A stretch of 64,000 bases of DNA from 3107 sp001483205 (GTDB taxonomy: Bacteria > Pseudomonadota > Alphaproteobacteria > Rhodobacterales > Rhodobacteraceae), in NCBI GenBank assembly GCA_964291375.2, contig OZ219809.1, positions 1,054,001 through 1,118,000 of the forward strand. The letters run 5' to 3'. Position numbers and translations under genes: made by a program. The first letter of the stretch is position 1. Every line of letters starts with the position of its first letter. A model generated the notes under the pieces. It was not told the origin of the DNA. It saw nothing but the letters and a program-made list of their open reading frames with translations, and made no database searches. Positions 35,198 through 44,000 of the stretch are shown here, piece after piece.

Positions 35198-35310
35198 AAA
35201 GACCTCTGCATAAGGCTGTATCGCCCCCCCAAATGTCCCGCCCGGCTGAGCCATTATGCAGAGGTCTTTGTCAGAGATACCGCCCTTATCCGCGGATAAG
35301 GGCGGTGTCT
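35198..35310. repeat. MITE-like repeat plus one CTTATCCGCGGATAAG palindrome
   Basis: AAAAGACCTCTGCATAAGGC to GCCATTATGCAGAGGTCTTT forms a 75-bp unit with inverted ends. It is followed 14 bp later by the exact palindrome at about 35285-35300. The rest of the gap to ettA has no recognisable feature. Confidence 0.7.
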
Positions 35311-35492
35311 CTGACCTATTGAGCGGCAGGCCCGGCCCGGCCACACTCCGGCCTTGCCCCCGGAAAACAGCGCAAAGGGCGGCCACCCGGTCGCCCTTTT
35401 CCCGCACAGCCCCCCGCAGGCGCATTGCCGCCGCCCCCGCCCTTCGCTAAGCACAGCGCCAACTCCGACTCTTTGCGAAGGAATCGCGCGCC

Positions 35493-37160
35493 ATGGCCTC
35501 TTATCAGTATGTCTATCACATGGATGGCGTCTCCAAGACCTATCCGGGCGGCAGGAAATGTTTTGAGAACATCCGGCTGAGCTTTCTGCCCGGCGTCAAG
35601 ATCGGCGTCGTCGGCGCGAACGGCGCGGGGAAATCGACGCTGATGCGGATCATGGCCGGGATCGACACGGACTATGCGGGCGAGGCGCGGCCCGCCAAAG
35701 GGGTTACGGTGGGATACCTGCCGCAGGAGCCGGAACTGGATGCGGCGCTTGATGTGCGCGGCAATGTGATGCTGGGCGTGGCCGACAAGGTGGCGATGCT
35801 CGCCCGCTTCAATGACATCGCCATGCGGGTTGCCGAGGACTATTCCGATGCGCTGATGGAGGAAATGACCGAACTTCAGGACGCCATCGACGCCGAAAAC
35901 CTGTGGGATCTGGACAGCCGCATCGACGTGGCGATGGAGGCATTGCGCTGCCCGCCGGACAACGCCGAGGTCGGCGCGCTGTCGGGGGGCGAAAAGCGCC
36001 GCGTCGCGCTGTGCAGGCTGCTGTTGGAAGCGCCTGACATGCTGTTGCTTGATGAGCCGACCAACCACCTGGACGCCGAGACTGTCGCCTGGCTGCAACA
36101 GCATCTGATCGACTATCGGGGCACCTGTCTGATCGTCACCCATGACCGCTATTTCCTCGACAACATCACCGGCTGGATTCTGGAACTTGACCGGGGCCGG
36201 GGCATCCCCTACGAGGGCAATTATTCCGGCTGGCTGGAACAGAAAACCCGGCGGCTGGCGCAGGAAGCGCGCGAAGACCACGCCCGGCGCAGGACGCTGG
36301 AGCGGGAACTGGAATGGATGCGGCAATCGCCCCGCGCGCGGCAGGCCAGACAGAAAGCGCGGATCAACGCCTATACCGCGCTTGCCGGGCAATCCGAGCG
36401 CGAAAAGCTGACCCGCGCCCAGATCATCATCCCGAACGGCCCCCGGCTGGGGTCGAAGGTGATCGAGGTCGAGGGGCTGGCCAGGCACATGGGCGACAAG
36501 CAGTTGATCGAGGGGCTTTCGTTCAACCTGCCGCCGGGCGGGATTGTCGGCGTGATCGGCCCGAACGGGGCTGGCAAGACAACGCTTTTCAGAATGCTGA
36601 CCGGGCAGGAAACGCCGGATCAGGGGGCCGTTTCCTATGGCGAGACGGTGAAGCTGTCTTATGTGGATCAGAGCCGCGATGACCTTGCGCCGAACGCCAC
36701 GGTGTGGGAGGCGGTGGCCGACGGGCAGGATGTGATCCGCCTGGGCGATGCAGAGGTGAACGCGCGGGCCTATTGCTCTGCCTTCAACTTTCGGGGCGGT
36801 GATCAGCAAAAGAAGGTTTCGCTTTTGTCAGGGGGCGAGCGCAACCGGGTTCACATGGCGCGGCTGTTGCGGTCGGGCGGGAATGTGCTGCTGCTGGACG
36901 AACCCACCAATGATCTGGATGTGGAAACCCTGCGGGCGCTTGAGGATGCGCTGGTTGATTTCGCCGGATGCGCGGTGGTCATCAGCCATGACCGCTTTTT
37001 CCTTGATCGCATCTGCACCCATATGCTGGCGTTCGAGGGCGATGCCCATGTGGAGTGGTTCGAGGGCAATTTCGCCGATTATGAGGAAGACAAGAAGCGC
37101 CGCCTTGGCCCGGACGCGCTGGAGCCAAAGCGGGTCAGGCACAGGAAATTCACGCGGTGA
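35493..37160 (+). CDS. ettA: Energy-dependent translational throttle protein EttA (ABC-F)
   Basis: A 555-residue soluble ABC-F ATPase that binds the ribosomal E site and gates entry into elongation according to ATP level. Two ATPase domains are seen: Walker A GANGAGKST with LSGGEKRRVALCR, and Walker A GPNGAGKTT with LSGGERNRVHMAR. Between them lies the arm/linker with REDHARRRTLERELEWMRQS. Length and order match EttA rather than antibiotic-resistance ABC-F proteins. ATG 35493 is preceded by GAAGGAATC, a good ribosome binding site. A hairpin terminator follows. Confidence 0.94.
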   Translation: MASYQYVYHMDGVSKTYPGGRKCFENIRLSFLPGVKIGVVGANGAGKSTLMRIMAGIDTDYAGEARPAKGVTVGYLPQEPELDAALDVRGNVMLGVADKVAMLARFNDIAMRVAEDYSDALMEEMTELQDAIDAENLWDLDSRIDVAMEALRCPPDNAEVGALSGGEKRRVALCRLLLEAPDMLLLDEPTNHLDAETVAWLQQHLIDYRGTCLIVTHDRYFLDNITGWILELDRGRGIPYEGNYSGWLEQKTRRLAQEAREDHARRRTLERELEWMRQSPRARQARQKARINAYTALAGQSEREKLTRAQIIIPNGPRLGSKVIEVEGLARHMGDKQLIEGLSFNLPPGGIVGVIGPNGAGKTTLFRMLTGQETPDQGAVSYGETVKLSYVDQSRDDLAPNATVWEAVADGQDVIRLGDAEVNARAYCSAFNFRGGDQQKKVSLLSGGERNRVHMARLLRSGGNVLLLDEPTNDLDVETLRALEDALVDFAGCAVVISHDRFFLDRICTHMLAFEGDAHVEWFEGNFADYEEDKKRRLGPDALEPKRVRHRKFTR

Positions 37161-37187
37161 GGGGGGATGAGGGGGAAGCGGTGACAA

Positions 37188-37224
37188 AGAAAAAGAGGAC
37201 GCCAAGCGCGCGCCCTCTTTTTCG
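37188..37224 (+). terminator. Probable Rho-independent terminator of ettA
   Basis: AAAGAGGACGC and GCGCCCTCTTT can pair with one mismatch around an AAGCGC-type loop, and the downstream arm ends in TTTTT. It lies about 30 bp after the ettA stop. Confidence 0.6.
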
Positions 37225-37339
37225 GATACTCAGACGCGCATTTGTCCCCGTTTGCCGGGGAAAACTTCGTTAATGCTTTGTTGCGCGCGGATTTGTTTTA
37301 TGAAAAACAGAACAAGACCCTTGAAAGGAGATACTTCCC

Positions 37340-37417
37340 ATGCTACCCACGAATCACGGGATGCAGTTTGATTGCTGCGCCCATTCCAGGGCCCGCACCT
37401 TGTGTGCGGGCTTCTGA
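37340..37417 (+). CDS. Candidate 25-residue leader peptide upstream of the DUF3800 gene
   Basis: ATG 37340 has the strong ribosome binding site AAAGGAG nine bases upstream, better than that of the following gene. The frame reads MLPTNHGMQFDCCAHSRART and ends TGA at 37415-37417, four bases before the DUF3800 ATG. A perfect 8-bp hairpin overlaps its last codons. It could be a leader that couples or attenuates translation. No homology is recognised and it may be a chance frame. Confidence 0.35.
   Translation: MLPTNHGMQFDCCAHSRARTLCAGF
37391..37411 (+). promoter_or_regulatory. Perfect 8-bp hairpin ahead of the DUF3800 start
   Basis: GCCCGCAC-CTTGT-GTGCGGGC folds into an 8-bp GC-rich stem with a five-base loop, ending ten bases before the ATG at 37422. 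It would cover the place where a ribosome binding site should be. There is no U-run, so a simple terminator is unlikely. Confidence 0.5.
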
Positions 37418-37421
37418 GCTT

Positions 37422-38231
37422 ATGTATTTTGCATATCTGGATGAATTTGGCCATATCGGCCAATTTGTCAACCGCAACAGCCGAAAATACAATGAAAGCC
37501 CGGTTTTTGGGCTGGCCGGGATTATCCTGCCCGACAACGCCATACGCCCGTTTTCGACTTTTTTCCTGAAGCAGAAGGAATTCACATTTGCTTTGGAATT
37601 GCAGAAAAGCGGAACGATGTCGGCAAAGTGGGAAAAGAAGGGCACATCGTTCATCAGGCCGAAGCCGCTGAAAGAACATGTGGAAATACGCAGGCTCCTT
37701 CATCGGGTGATGAAAAAGGTGGGTGATCTTGGCGGCCATCTGTTTTTCTATGGACGCGAGAAGAGGCGCGGATTGCGTGATGACCTCAATTCAACCGGAC
37801 TTTATACAACCTGTTTTGCACACGCCCTCCGTCGTCTGGACAAATACTGTAAAACCAGGAACAGCACATTCGTTACCGTTGTAGATCAGCATTCGGCCAG
37901 AAAAGAACTGCTGGAATGTGCAGAGAAAACGATGTTCGGGAAAAACCCTTGCCGGACTCTGGCCAGTCCCCCGTTTGAAGTCGAAAGCTATCTGAATCAG
38001 AATATTCAGGCTGCGGACTGGATCGCCACCTTGATCGGTCGCCTGAAGGCGTATGAAGTTGCACCGGAACAATATCACGACTACGTCCATATCAAGGAGC
38101 TTTTTTCCGAGCGCGTTTCGCAGCTTTCCCGAAACAGCATTCTGGAAAAACGCCCGCGAAGAGAAGCGGAGCAATTCCCGGACGGGCCATTTTCCGGTTT
38201 GGCCGATCTGCGTCGCAAGCTGAACACCTGA
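37422..38231 (+). CDS. DUF3800 domain-containing protein
   Basis: A 269-residue protein of the DUF3800 family. The N terminus MYFAYLDEFGHIGQF carries the conserved acidic pair (Asp7, Glu8) seen as YxDESG in relatives, which suggests an RNase H-like nuclease fold. VVDQHSARKEL and ESYLNQNIQAADWIATLIGR contain further conserved acidic residues. The family is widespread in accessory and defence-associated DNA, but its activity is not settled. GC is lower than in flanking genes. ATG 37422 is chosen to begin at the conserved block; it has a poor ribosome binding site of its own. Confidence 0.8.
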   Translation: MYFAYLDEFGHIGQFVNRNSRKYNESPVFGLAGIILPDNAIRPFSTFFLKQKEFTFALELQKSGTMSAKWEKKGTSFIRPKPLKEHVEIRRLLHRVMKKVGDLGGHLFFYGREKRRGLRDDLNSTGLYTTCFAHALRRLDKYCKTRNSTFVTVVDQHSARKELLECAEKTMFGKNPCRTLASPPFEVESYLNQNIQAADWIATLIGRLKAYEVAPEQYHDYVHIKELFSERVSQLSRNSILEKRPRREAEQFPDGPFSGLADLRRKLNT

Positions 38232-38269
38232 CATCGCCGGGGTCAGTGTGGCCCGAATCCCAAATCCGA

Positions 38270-38356
38270 TGGTGCGGTCGAGAAGACTCGAACTTCCACG
38301 GGTGTTACCCCACAGCGACCTCAACGCTGCGCGTCTACCAATTCCGCCACGACCGC
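38270..38356 (-). tRNA. tRNA-Leu(GAG)
   Basis: An 87-nt tRNA with acceptor GCGGTCG/CGACCGC, encoded CCA, the long variable arm of class II tRNAs and anticodon loop TTGAGGT within the CAGCG/CGCTG stem, giving GAG. The T-arm is GAAGTTCGAGTCTTC. It lies between the DUF3800 gene and lipB, and its 3' end faces the DUF3800 gene. Confidence 0.95.
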
Positions 38357-38533
38357 ACATGACCGGACAGGTTCGCGCCGTATAGCAACCGGCCCCGGCG
38401 ATGTGAAGAGCCTTTTTGCCCGGCGCGGGCTTTGAAAACAGCCGCACATCCTGTAACAGGCGGGAGTGTTGGCCCCCGTCAACGCCCTGCCCCGCCCCGT
38501 CGCCGCGCGCGCCCCTGAAGGATCAGACCCCTT

Positions 38534-39250
38534 ATGCCGGTTATGCCGGACAGCCCCCCGAACCGCTCCCCGATGACAGGCGTGGACTGGATCATCTCTG
38601 ACGGCCTCACCCCTTACGTGCGGGCGACAGAGGTGATGGAGAGCCGCGCCGCCCGCATCGCACAAGGCACGGCGGCAGAGGCCATCTGGCTGCTCGAACA
38701 CCCGCCGCTTTATACCGCAGGCGCGTCGGCAAACCCGGCGGACCTGACCGACCCGAACCGGTTTCCTGTCCACCCGACCCGCCGGGGCGGGCAATACACC
38801 TATCACGGGCCGGGGCAGCGGGTGGTCTATGTCATGCTCGACCTCAACACGCGCGGGCGCGACATCCGCCGTTTCGTTGCCCGGCTGGAAGAGTGGATCA
38901 TCACGACACTGGCCGGGTTTGGTGTCCGGGGCGAGCGGCGCGCGGGGCGCGTCGGCGTCTGGGTCGTGCGTCACGACAAGGCCCCCGCGCCGGACGGAAC
39001 GCGGCCCGAGGACAAGATCGCCGCCATCGGCATACGGGTGCGCAGGTGGGTCAGCTTTCACGGCCTGTCGATCAATGTCGAACCCGAGCTTGATCATTTT
39101 GACGGCATCGTGCCCTGCGGTGTGCAGGGGCGCGGCGTGACCAGCCTTGTCGATCTGGGGCTGCCGGTGACGATGGCCGATCTCGACATCGCCCTGCAAC
39201 AGAGCTTTGTGCGGGTGTTTGACAGCCCGGTGCAGGTTTGTCGGTGGTAG
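38534..39250 (+). CDS. lipB: Octanoyl-[acyl-carrier-protein]:protein octanoyltransferase
   Basis: A 238-residue LipB, which moves octanoate from ACP to lipoyl domains in lipoic acid synthesis. RGGQYTYHGPGQRVVYVMLD is the substrate-pocket block. The catalytic Lys is in EDKIAAIGIRVRRWVSFHG, and the catalytic Cys is in GIVPCGVQGRGVTSL. Possible starts are ATG 38534, the Met four codons in, or the Met 14 codons in directly before VDWIISDG. Its product is used by the complexes that LpdA (9.3 kb) serves, but the genes are far apart. Confidence 0.94.
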   Translation: MPVMPDSPPNRSPMTGVDWIISDGLTPYVRATEVMESRAARIAQGTAAEAIWLLEHPPLYTAGASANPADLTDPNRFPVHPTRRGGQYTYHGPGQRVVYVMLDLNTRGRDIRRFVARLEEWIITTLAGFGVRGERRAGRVGVWVVRHDKAPAPDGTRPEDKIAAIGIRVRRWVSFHGLSINVEPELDHFDGIVPCGVQGRGVTSLVDLGLPVTMADLDIALQQSFVRVFDSPVQVCRW

Positions 39251-39261
39251 GGGGTCGTGCA

Positions 39262-40130
39262 TAAGAAAGACCTCTGCATATTGGCTCAGCCGGGCGGGAC
39301 ATTCAGGGGGCGGAGCTTATCCGCGGATAAGGGCAGCACCTCTGACCTATTCGCCGGGTCGGGCGGATGGTTTGCCGGGACAGAGGCGCGCCCCGTCCGA
39401 AGGGCAGCGCCCGGCCCGGCGGAAGCGAAGCGCCCGCCGTGGGGTGAGGCGGGCGCTGCCCGGTCTTGCGACCGGGCGGGGCATTTGGGTGGCTATACAG
39501 CCTTATGCAGAGGTCTTTTCACAGGAACGGCCAGCCGCCACCAGCCCCCCCTTATCCGCGGATAAGGGCAAAACCTCTGACCTATTTGCCCGGGCCGGGC
39601 GGATGGTTTGCCGGAACAGAGGCGCGACCCGTCCGAAGGGCAGCGCCCGACCCGGCGGGTGCAAAGCGCCCGCCGTGGGGTGAGGCCCGTCTCGGAAACG
39701 GTCCGGGGGACCGTTTCAGGGCCGAACGGGCGGAGCCCTATGGCGGGCGCTGCCCGGTCTTACGACCGGGCGGAACGGGTTGGGTGCCGCCGCGCCATTA
39801 TGCAGCGGTCTTTTCACAGGAACGGCCAGCCGCCACAGGCCCCCCCTTATCCGCGGATAAGGGTAACACCTCTGACCTATTCGCCGGGCCGGGCGGATGG
39901 TTTGCCGGAACAGAGGCGCGCCCCGTCCGAAGGGCAGCGCCCGACCCGGCGGAAGCGAAGCGCCCGCCGTGGGGCGGGGCGGGCGCTGCCCGGTCTTGCG
40001 ACCGGGCGGAACGGGTTGGGTGCCGCCGCGCCATTATGCAGCGGTCATTTCACAGAAACGGCCAGCCGCCCCCGGCCCCCCCTTATCCGCGGATAAGGGC
40101 ATAACCTCTGACCTATCCGCCGCGCCGTCC
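39262..40130. repeat. 890-bp mosaic repeat block with four exact CTTATCCGCGGATAAG palindromes
   Basis: The first unit (about 39266-39520) is a complete MITE-like element from AAAGACCTCTGCATATTGGC to CCTTATGCAGAGGTCTTTTC. Then three related units follow, each with GGAACGGCCAGCCGCC, the palindrome (39551, 39846, 40082), ACCTCTGACCTAT, GGGCGGATGGTTTGCCGG, GTCCGAAGGGCAGCGCCC and the hairpin CCGGTCTTGCGACCGG. The period is 240-300 bp. Frames are open on the plus strand, but the repeated content argues against coding. Confidence 0.8.
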
Positions 40131-40143
40131 CGCCCCCCCCGGC

Positions 40144-40737
40144 TCATATATCGCAGTGCCGGTCAACTTTCTGCGCAAAATCAGCCGCAATCGCATAGCG
40201 CGCCCGGCCCCGAATGCGCGCCCCTTCCATCTCGAGCATCAGCGAGCCACCCTCCGCCGCGACAATCCCGCGCGCGGTCTCACCCGCGGGCAACGTGGCA
40301 AAATATTCGGTCTCTGTGCTGTAGCTGGTCGATCCGCGCAGGACGGTGGCCGTGAAGCTGCTTTCCCCCAGCCTGATGCGAACCTCTTCCTGAAAGGCAG
40401 GCTTGTCACCGGTCAGGCCGCGCCACATAAACCGGATCGGGTCACTCAGAAGCAGCGCGGCGGGCGGGTCTTCGGGATGTTTGGAAAACGACAGGGTTGC
40501 GCGCGGGGGCTCTTCACCCTCCCGGCAATACAGCTCCAGCAACAGCAGCAAAGCCCCGTCATCGGCAACCGGCCATGTGCCGGCCGGTCCGGTCAATTCG
40601 ACGTTCTCCGGCTGGATATACAGCCAGTGCCCCTTGCCGTCGTTGCTGGTGACATGGCTGTAGTGGTCTGCCGCCAGCCCGACGGCAGGCAGGGCGCACA
40701 GGGCGGCGATGAGAAAGACATGCCTTGGCTTCTTCAT
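40144..40737 (-). CDS. Secreted hypothetical protein
   Basis: A 197-residue protein with an N-terminal signal peptide (MKKPRHVFLIAALCALPAVG, probable cut after GLAA). The mature part is a single domain with no motif I recognise. It has two Cys residues (one in LELYCREGEE, one in the C-terminal RHCDI), which could form a disulfide in the periplasm. ATG 40737 is chosen because the basic start of the signal peptide follows; a Met eight codons earlier lies in a repeat fragment (CTCCGCATATAAC). It is upstream of nothing on its strand and downstream of nadC. Confidence 0.75.
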   Translation of the reverse strand: MKKPRHVFLIAALCALPAVGLAADHYSHVTSNDGKGHWLYIQPENVELTGPAGTWPVADDGALLLLLELYCREGEEPPRATLSFSKHPEDPPAALLLSDPIRFMWRGLTGDKPAFQEEVRIRLGESSFTATVLRGSTSYSTETEYFATLPAGETARGIVAAEGGSLMLEMEGARIRGRARYAIAADFAQKVDRHCDI

Positions 40738-40826
40738 GTTCAAGACCTCCGCATATAACATGACAACCAGATTTTGATTTCAACCCCAGGTCCTGATCCC
40801 GCCTGGTCGCAAAACCGGGCCGCGCC

Positions 40827-41708
40827 TCAGAAATCCAGCGCCAGGTCCAGGATCGGGGCCGAATGGGTCAGCGCGCCGCAACTGATATAATCCACCCCCG
40901 TCGCCGCCACCTGCCCGATCCGCTCAAGCCGCATGTTGCCGGAGGCCTCGGTGATCATCCGCCCGTCCACGCGCCGCACCGCCTCGGCCAGCGCCTCAGT
41001 GCCCATATTGTCCAACAGAACCACATCCGCGCCGCCGGTCCCGAGCACCTCGTCCAGTTGATCCAGAGTGTCAACCTCGACCGCGATGCGGATCATATGG
41101 GACGCCGCCCGCCGGGCCGCCCCCAGCGCCGCCCCTACCCCGCCCGCAGCGGCAATATGGTTGTCCTTGATCAGCATTGCGTCCGACAGCCCGATCCGGT
41201 GGTTGCAGCCACCGCCATGCAGCACCGCCTGTTTCTCGACCAGTCGCAGGCCCGGCGTCGTCTTGCGGGTGCAGGTGATCCGGGCGCGGGTGCCCTTGGT
41301 TTCGGCCACGAACCGCGCGGTCAGCGAAGCAACCCCCGACAGACGCCCGGCGAAATTCAGCGCCACCCGTTCCGCCGACAGGATGGCAGCGGCGGCCCCC
41401 TCAATGCGCATCAGCACATCCCCCGGTGCGCAGGCCGACCCGTCCGGGTGCAAAATATCAATCCGCAGCGCCGCATCGGTCAGGCGAAAGACAATCGCGG
41501 CCATCTGCATTCCCGACACCACCCCGGCCTCGCGCGCGCAGAGCCGCGCCGAACACACCGCACCGGGGGGGACCACCGCACGGGTGGTCACATCGCCATA
41601 CCCGCCCAGATCCTCAAGCAGGGCAGCGCGCGCCAGAGGCTCCAGCATCAGGTCAGGCGGCGGGCACGCGGTGAGGGCCTCATCCCCCGTGCCCCGGCGC
41701 GGGGTCAA
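40827..41708 (-). CDS. nadC: Nicotinate-nucleotide pyrophosphorylase (carboxylating)
   Basis: A 293-residue quinolinate phosphoribosyltransferase, making nicotinate mononucleotide from quinolinate and PRPP. TRARITCTRKTTPGLRLVEK and GGGCNHRIGLSDAMLIKDNH are the family's substrate-binding blocks. AVEVDTLDQ, VVLLDNM and ISCGALTHSAP complete the barrel. Its ATG overlaps the nadA stop as ATGA, so it is coupled to nadA. No nadB is in the operon, so iminoaspartate must come from an aspartate dehydrogenase or oxidase encoded elsewhere. Confidence 0.95.
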   Translation of the reverse strand: MTPRRGTGDEALTACPPPDLMLEPLARAALLEDLGGYGDVTTRAVVPPGAVCSARLCAREAGVVSGMQMAAIVFRLTDAALRIDILHPDGSACAPGDVLMRIEGAAAAILSAERVALNFAGRLSGVASLTARFVAETKGTRARITCTRKTTPGLRLVEKQAVLHGGGCNHRIGLSDAMLIKDNHIAAAGGVGAALGAARRAASHMIRIAVEVDTLDQLDEVLGTGGADVVLLDNMGTEALAEAVRRVDGRMITEASGNMRLERIGQVAATGVDYISCGALTHSAPILDLALDF

Positions 41709-42751
41709 CGCTCTGCCTCTCGGCCAAGGTCAATCATCCGCGTGATCGCCCGGCGCGCCCGATCCGCGATGCCCGGTGCCACCGTCACCTCGACCTCGCC
41801 GCTATGCAGCGCCCAGAGTATCTTCTCCAGAGTGATCTTCTTCATATACGGGCACATATTGCAGGGTTTCGCAAACGTCACTTCCGGCAGCTCATCAGCA
41901 ATGTTCGACGCCATTGAACATTCCGTGACCAGCATCGCCTGCTTTGGCCGGTTCCGGCGGACCCAGTTGACGATCCCGCTGGTTGAGCCGGTATAATCGG
42001 CCTCAGCCACCACATCGGGCCTGCACTCGGGATGGGCGACGATCTTCACCTCGGGGTTGAGTTCCCGATACGCCCGCAGATCATCAGCCGTGTAAAGCTC
42101 ATGCACGACACAGGCCCCGTCCCACCACACGACCCGCTTTTTCGTCCGGTTGGCGACGTTTTGGGCCAGAAACCGGTCCGGCGTCATAATCACGGTATCG
42201 CCTTTGACCGCATCGACGACCTGTAGCGCGTTGGCCGATGTGCAGCAGATGTCAGAGGCCGCTTTCACCTCTGCCGTGGTATTCACGTATGAGACGACCG
42301 GCGCACCGGGATATTCTGCCCGCATCCGGGCGATGCCCTCGGGCGTGATCGATTCCGCCAGAGAACACCCGGCAGAGGCATCCGGGATCAGCACCGTTTT
42401 CGCCGGGTTGAGGATTTTCGCGGTCTCGGCCATGAAATGCACGCCGCATTGCACGATAATGTCCTGCTTGACCTCGGTCGCGCGGATCGCCAGCGCCAGG
42501 CTGTCGCCGACAAAATCCGCCACCCCGTGATAGATTTCCGGCGTCATGTAGTTGTGGGCCAGAATCACCGCGTTTCTTTCCCGCTTCAGCCGGTTGATGG
42601 CGATGACATAAGGGGCATGGAGCGCCCAGTCAGCGGGGGACAGGACGCGCGCCATGGTCTTGTATATCTCCCATGTCGCCCTGGTCTTTTCCACCGATGG
42701 CGTCAGGTCGTAAAGCGCGGGCAGCGCCTCTTGGATGCGGGTATCCAACAT
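41705..42751 (-). CDS. nadA: Quinolinate synthase A
   Basis: A 348-residue 4Fe-4S enzyme that joins iminoaspartate and dihydroxyacetone phosphate to form quinolinate. RNAVILAHNYMTPEIYHGVA is the family start of the first domain. Cluster and conserved cysteines appear in VQCGVHFMAETAKI, ICCTSANALQVV and FAKPCNMCPYMKKITLEKI. HPECRPDVV and STSGIVNW are further signatures. ATG 42751 is chosen because the extra upstream frame is not conserved. It heads the nadA-nadC operon. Confidence 0.96.
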   Translation of the reverse strand: MLDTRIQEALPALYDLTPSVEKTRATWEIYKTMARVLSPADWALHAPYVIAINRLKRERNAVILAHNYMTPEIYHGVADFVGDSLALAIRATEVKQDIIVQCGVHFMAETAKILNPAKTVLIPDASAGCSLAESITPEGIARMRAEYPGAPVVSYVNTTAEVKAASDICCTSANALQVVDAVKGDTVIMTPDRFLAQNVANRTKKRVVWWDGACVVHELYTADDLRAYRELNPEVKIVAHPECRPDVVAEADYTGSTSGIVNWVRRNRPKQAMLVTECSMASNIADELPEVTFAKPCNMCPYMKKITLEKILWALHSGEVEVTVAPGIADRARRAITRMIDLGREAER

Positions 42752-42852
42752 ATCGGGCCTTTCAGCGGTTTTGACGGGCCTCTGCATAGCATTGCCGGGG
42801 GTGAAAATCCAAGGGGCAAGCGACACCAGCGGGCGGTTTGATGGCACGGGGT

Positions 42853-43953
42853 TTAGCCGATCCTGCCCCGGTTGCCGCCGATCTGCCCGCGATGAAGCAA
42901 CAGATGGTCAAGGATCACACAGGCCATCATCGCCTCCCCCACCGGAACCGCGCGGATGCCCACGCACGGATCATGGCGGCCCCTGGTCGCGACCTCTGTT
43001 GCGGTTCCGTCCTTTCGGATCGACCGGCGCGGGGTGAGGATGGAAGAGGTCGGCTTGACCGCAAAGCGCACCACAATCTCCTGCCCGGTGGAAATACCGC
43101 CCAGAATGCCGCCCGCGTGGTTAGAGCCGTATTCCGGGCCATCCGCGCCCATGAAGATTTCATCGGCGTTTTCAACCCCGGTCAGGCCCGCCGCCGCCAT
43201 GCCTTCGCCGATCTCGACCCCCTTGACGGCATTGATGGACATCATCGCCGCCGCCAGATCAGTATCGAGCTTGCCGTAAACCGGCGCGCCAAGCCCCGCA
43301 GGCACACCGCCCGCCACCACCTCGACCGTCGCGCCGACAGAGTTTTGGCCCTTGCGGATATGCGACAGATATGCGTCCCATTCCTCTACCGAACCGGCGT
43401 CGGGCGAGTGAAAGGGGTTGCGGGTGATCTCTGCCCGGTCGAACCGGGACCGGTCGATGTGCTTTTCGCCCATCCGGGTCATGTATCCGGTGATGGTGAC
43501 CTCAGGCGCGATGACCGCAATGGCCGCCCGCGCGACCCCGCCCGCCGCCACCCGCGCCGCAGTTTCACGGGCCGAGGCCCGCCCGCCGCCGCGCGGGTCG
43601 CGAATGCCGTATTTCTGCCAATAGGTTATATCGGCGTGGCCGGGGCGGAAGGTTTGCGCGATTTCGTCATAATCCTTTGATCGCTGATCGGTGTTTTCGA
43701 TCATCAACTGGATCGGGGTGCCGGTGGTCTGCCCCTCGAACACGCCGGAGAGGATTTGCACCCGGTCCGGTTCGCGGCGCTGGGTGGTGTGTTTGCTCTG
43801 CCCCGGTTTGCGCTGGTCGAGCCGGCGTTGCAGCATCGCCGCGTCTATCGGTATGCCCGGCGGGCAGCCGTCCACCGTCGCGCCCAGGGCGACCCCGTGG
43901 CTTTCGCCCCAGGTGGTGACGCGGAAAAGCCGCCCGAAGGTGTTGATCGACAT
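42853..43953 (-). CDS. aroC: Chorismate synthase
   Basis: A 366-residue FMN-dependent enzyme that turns EPSP into chorismate, the last shared step of aromatic amino acid synthesis. The N-terminal TTWGESHGVALGATVDGCPP, the central HADITYWQKYGIRDPRGGGR and SARETAARVAAG blocks, and VKPTSSILTPRRS are the three classical signatures. The end is standard length. It is on the same strand as nadA, about 100 bp upstream, so co-transcription is possible but not required. Confidence 0.96.
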   Translation of the reverse strand: MSINTFGRLFRVTTWGESHGVALGATVDGCPPGIPIDAAMLQRRLDQRKPGQSKHTTQRREPDRVQILSGVFEGQTTGTPIQLMIENTDQRSKDYDEIAQTFRPGHADITYWQKYGIRDPRGGGRASARETAARVAAGGVARAAIAVIAPEVTITGYMTRMGEKHIDRSRFDRAEITRNPFHSPDAGSVEEWDAYLSHIRKGQNSVGATVEVVAGGVPAGLGAPVYGKLDTDLAAAMMSINAVKGVEIGEGMAAAGLTGVENADEIFMGADGPEYGSNHAGGILGGISTGQEIVVRFAVKPTSSILTPRRSIRKDGTATEVATRGRHDPCVGIRAVPVGEAMMACVILDHLLLHRGQIGGNRGRIG

Positions 43954-44000
43954 CGCTCTCTCCTTGTGCGACGGGTCTAACCGCCGGGAGCGGGGCGTTC

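Noticed and set aside
39207..40355. Plus-strand frames of up to 212 codons after lipB
   Set aside because: They translate the repeat modules several times over and end in the antisense of the secreted-protein gene.
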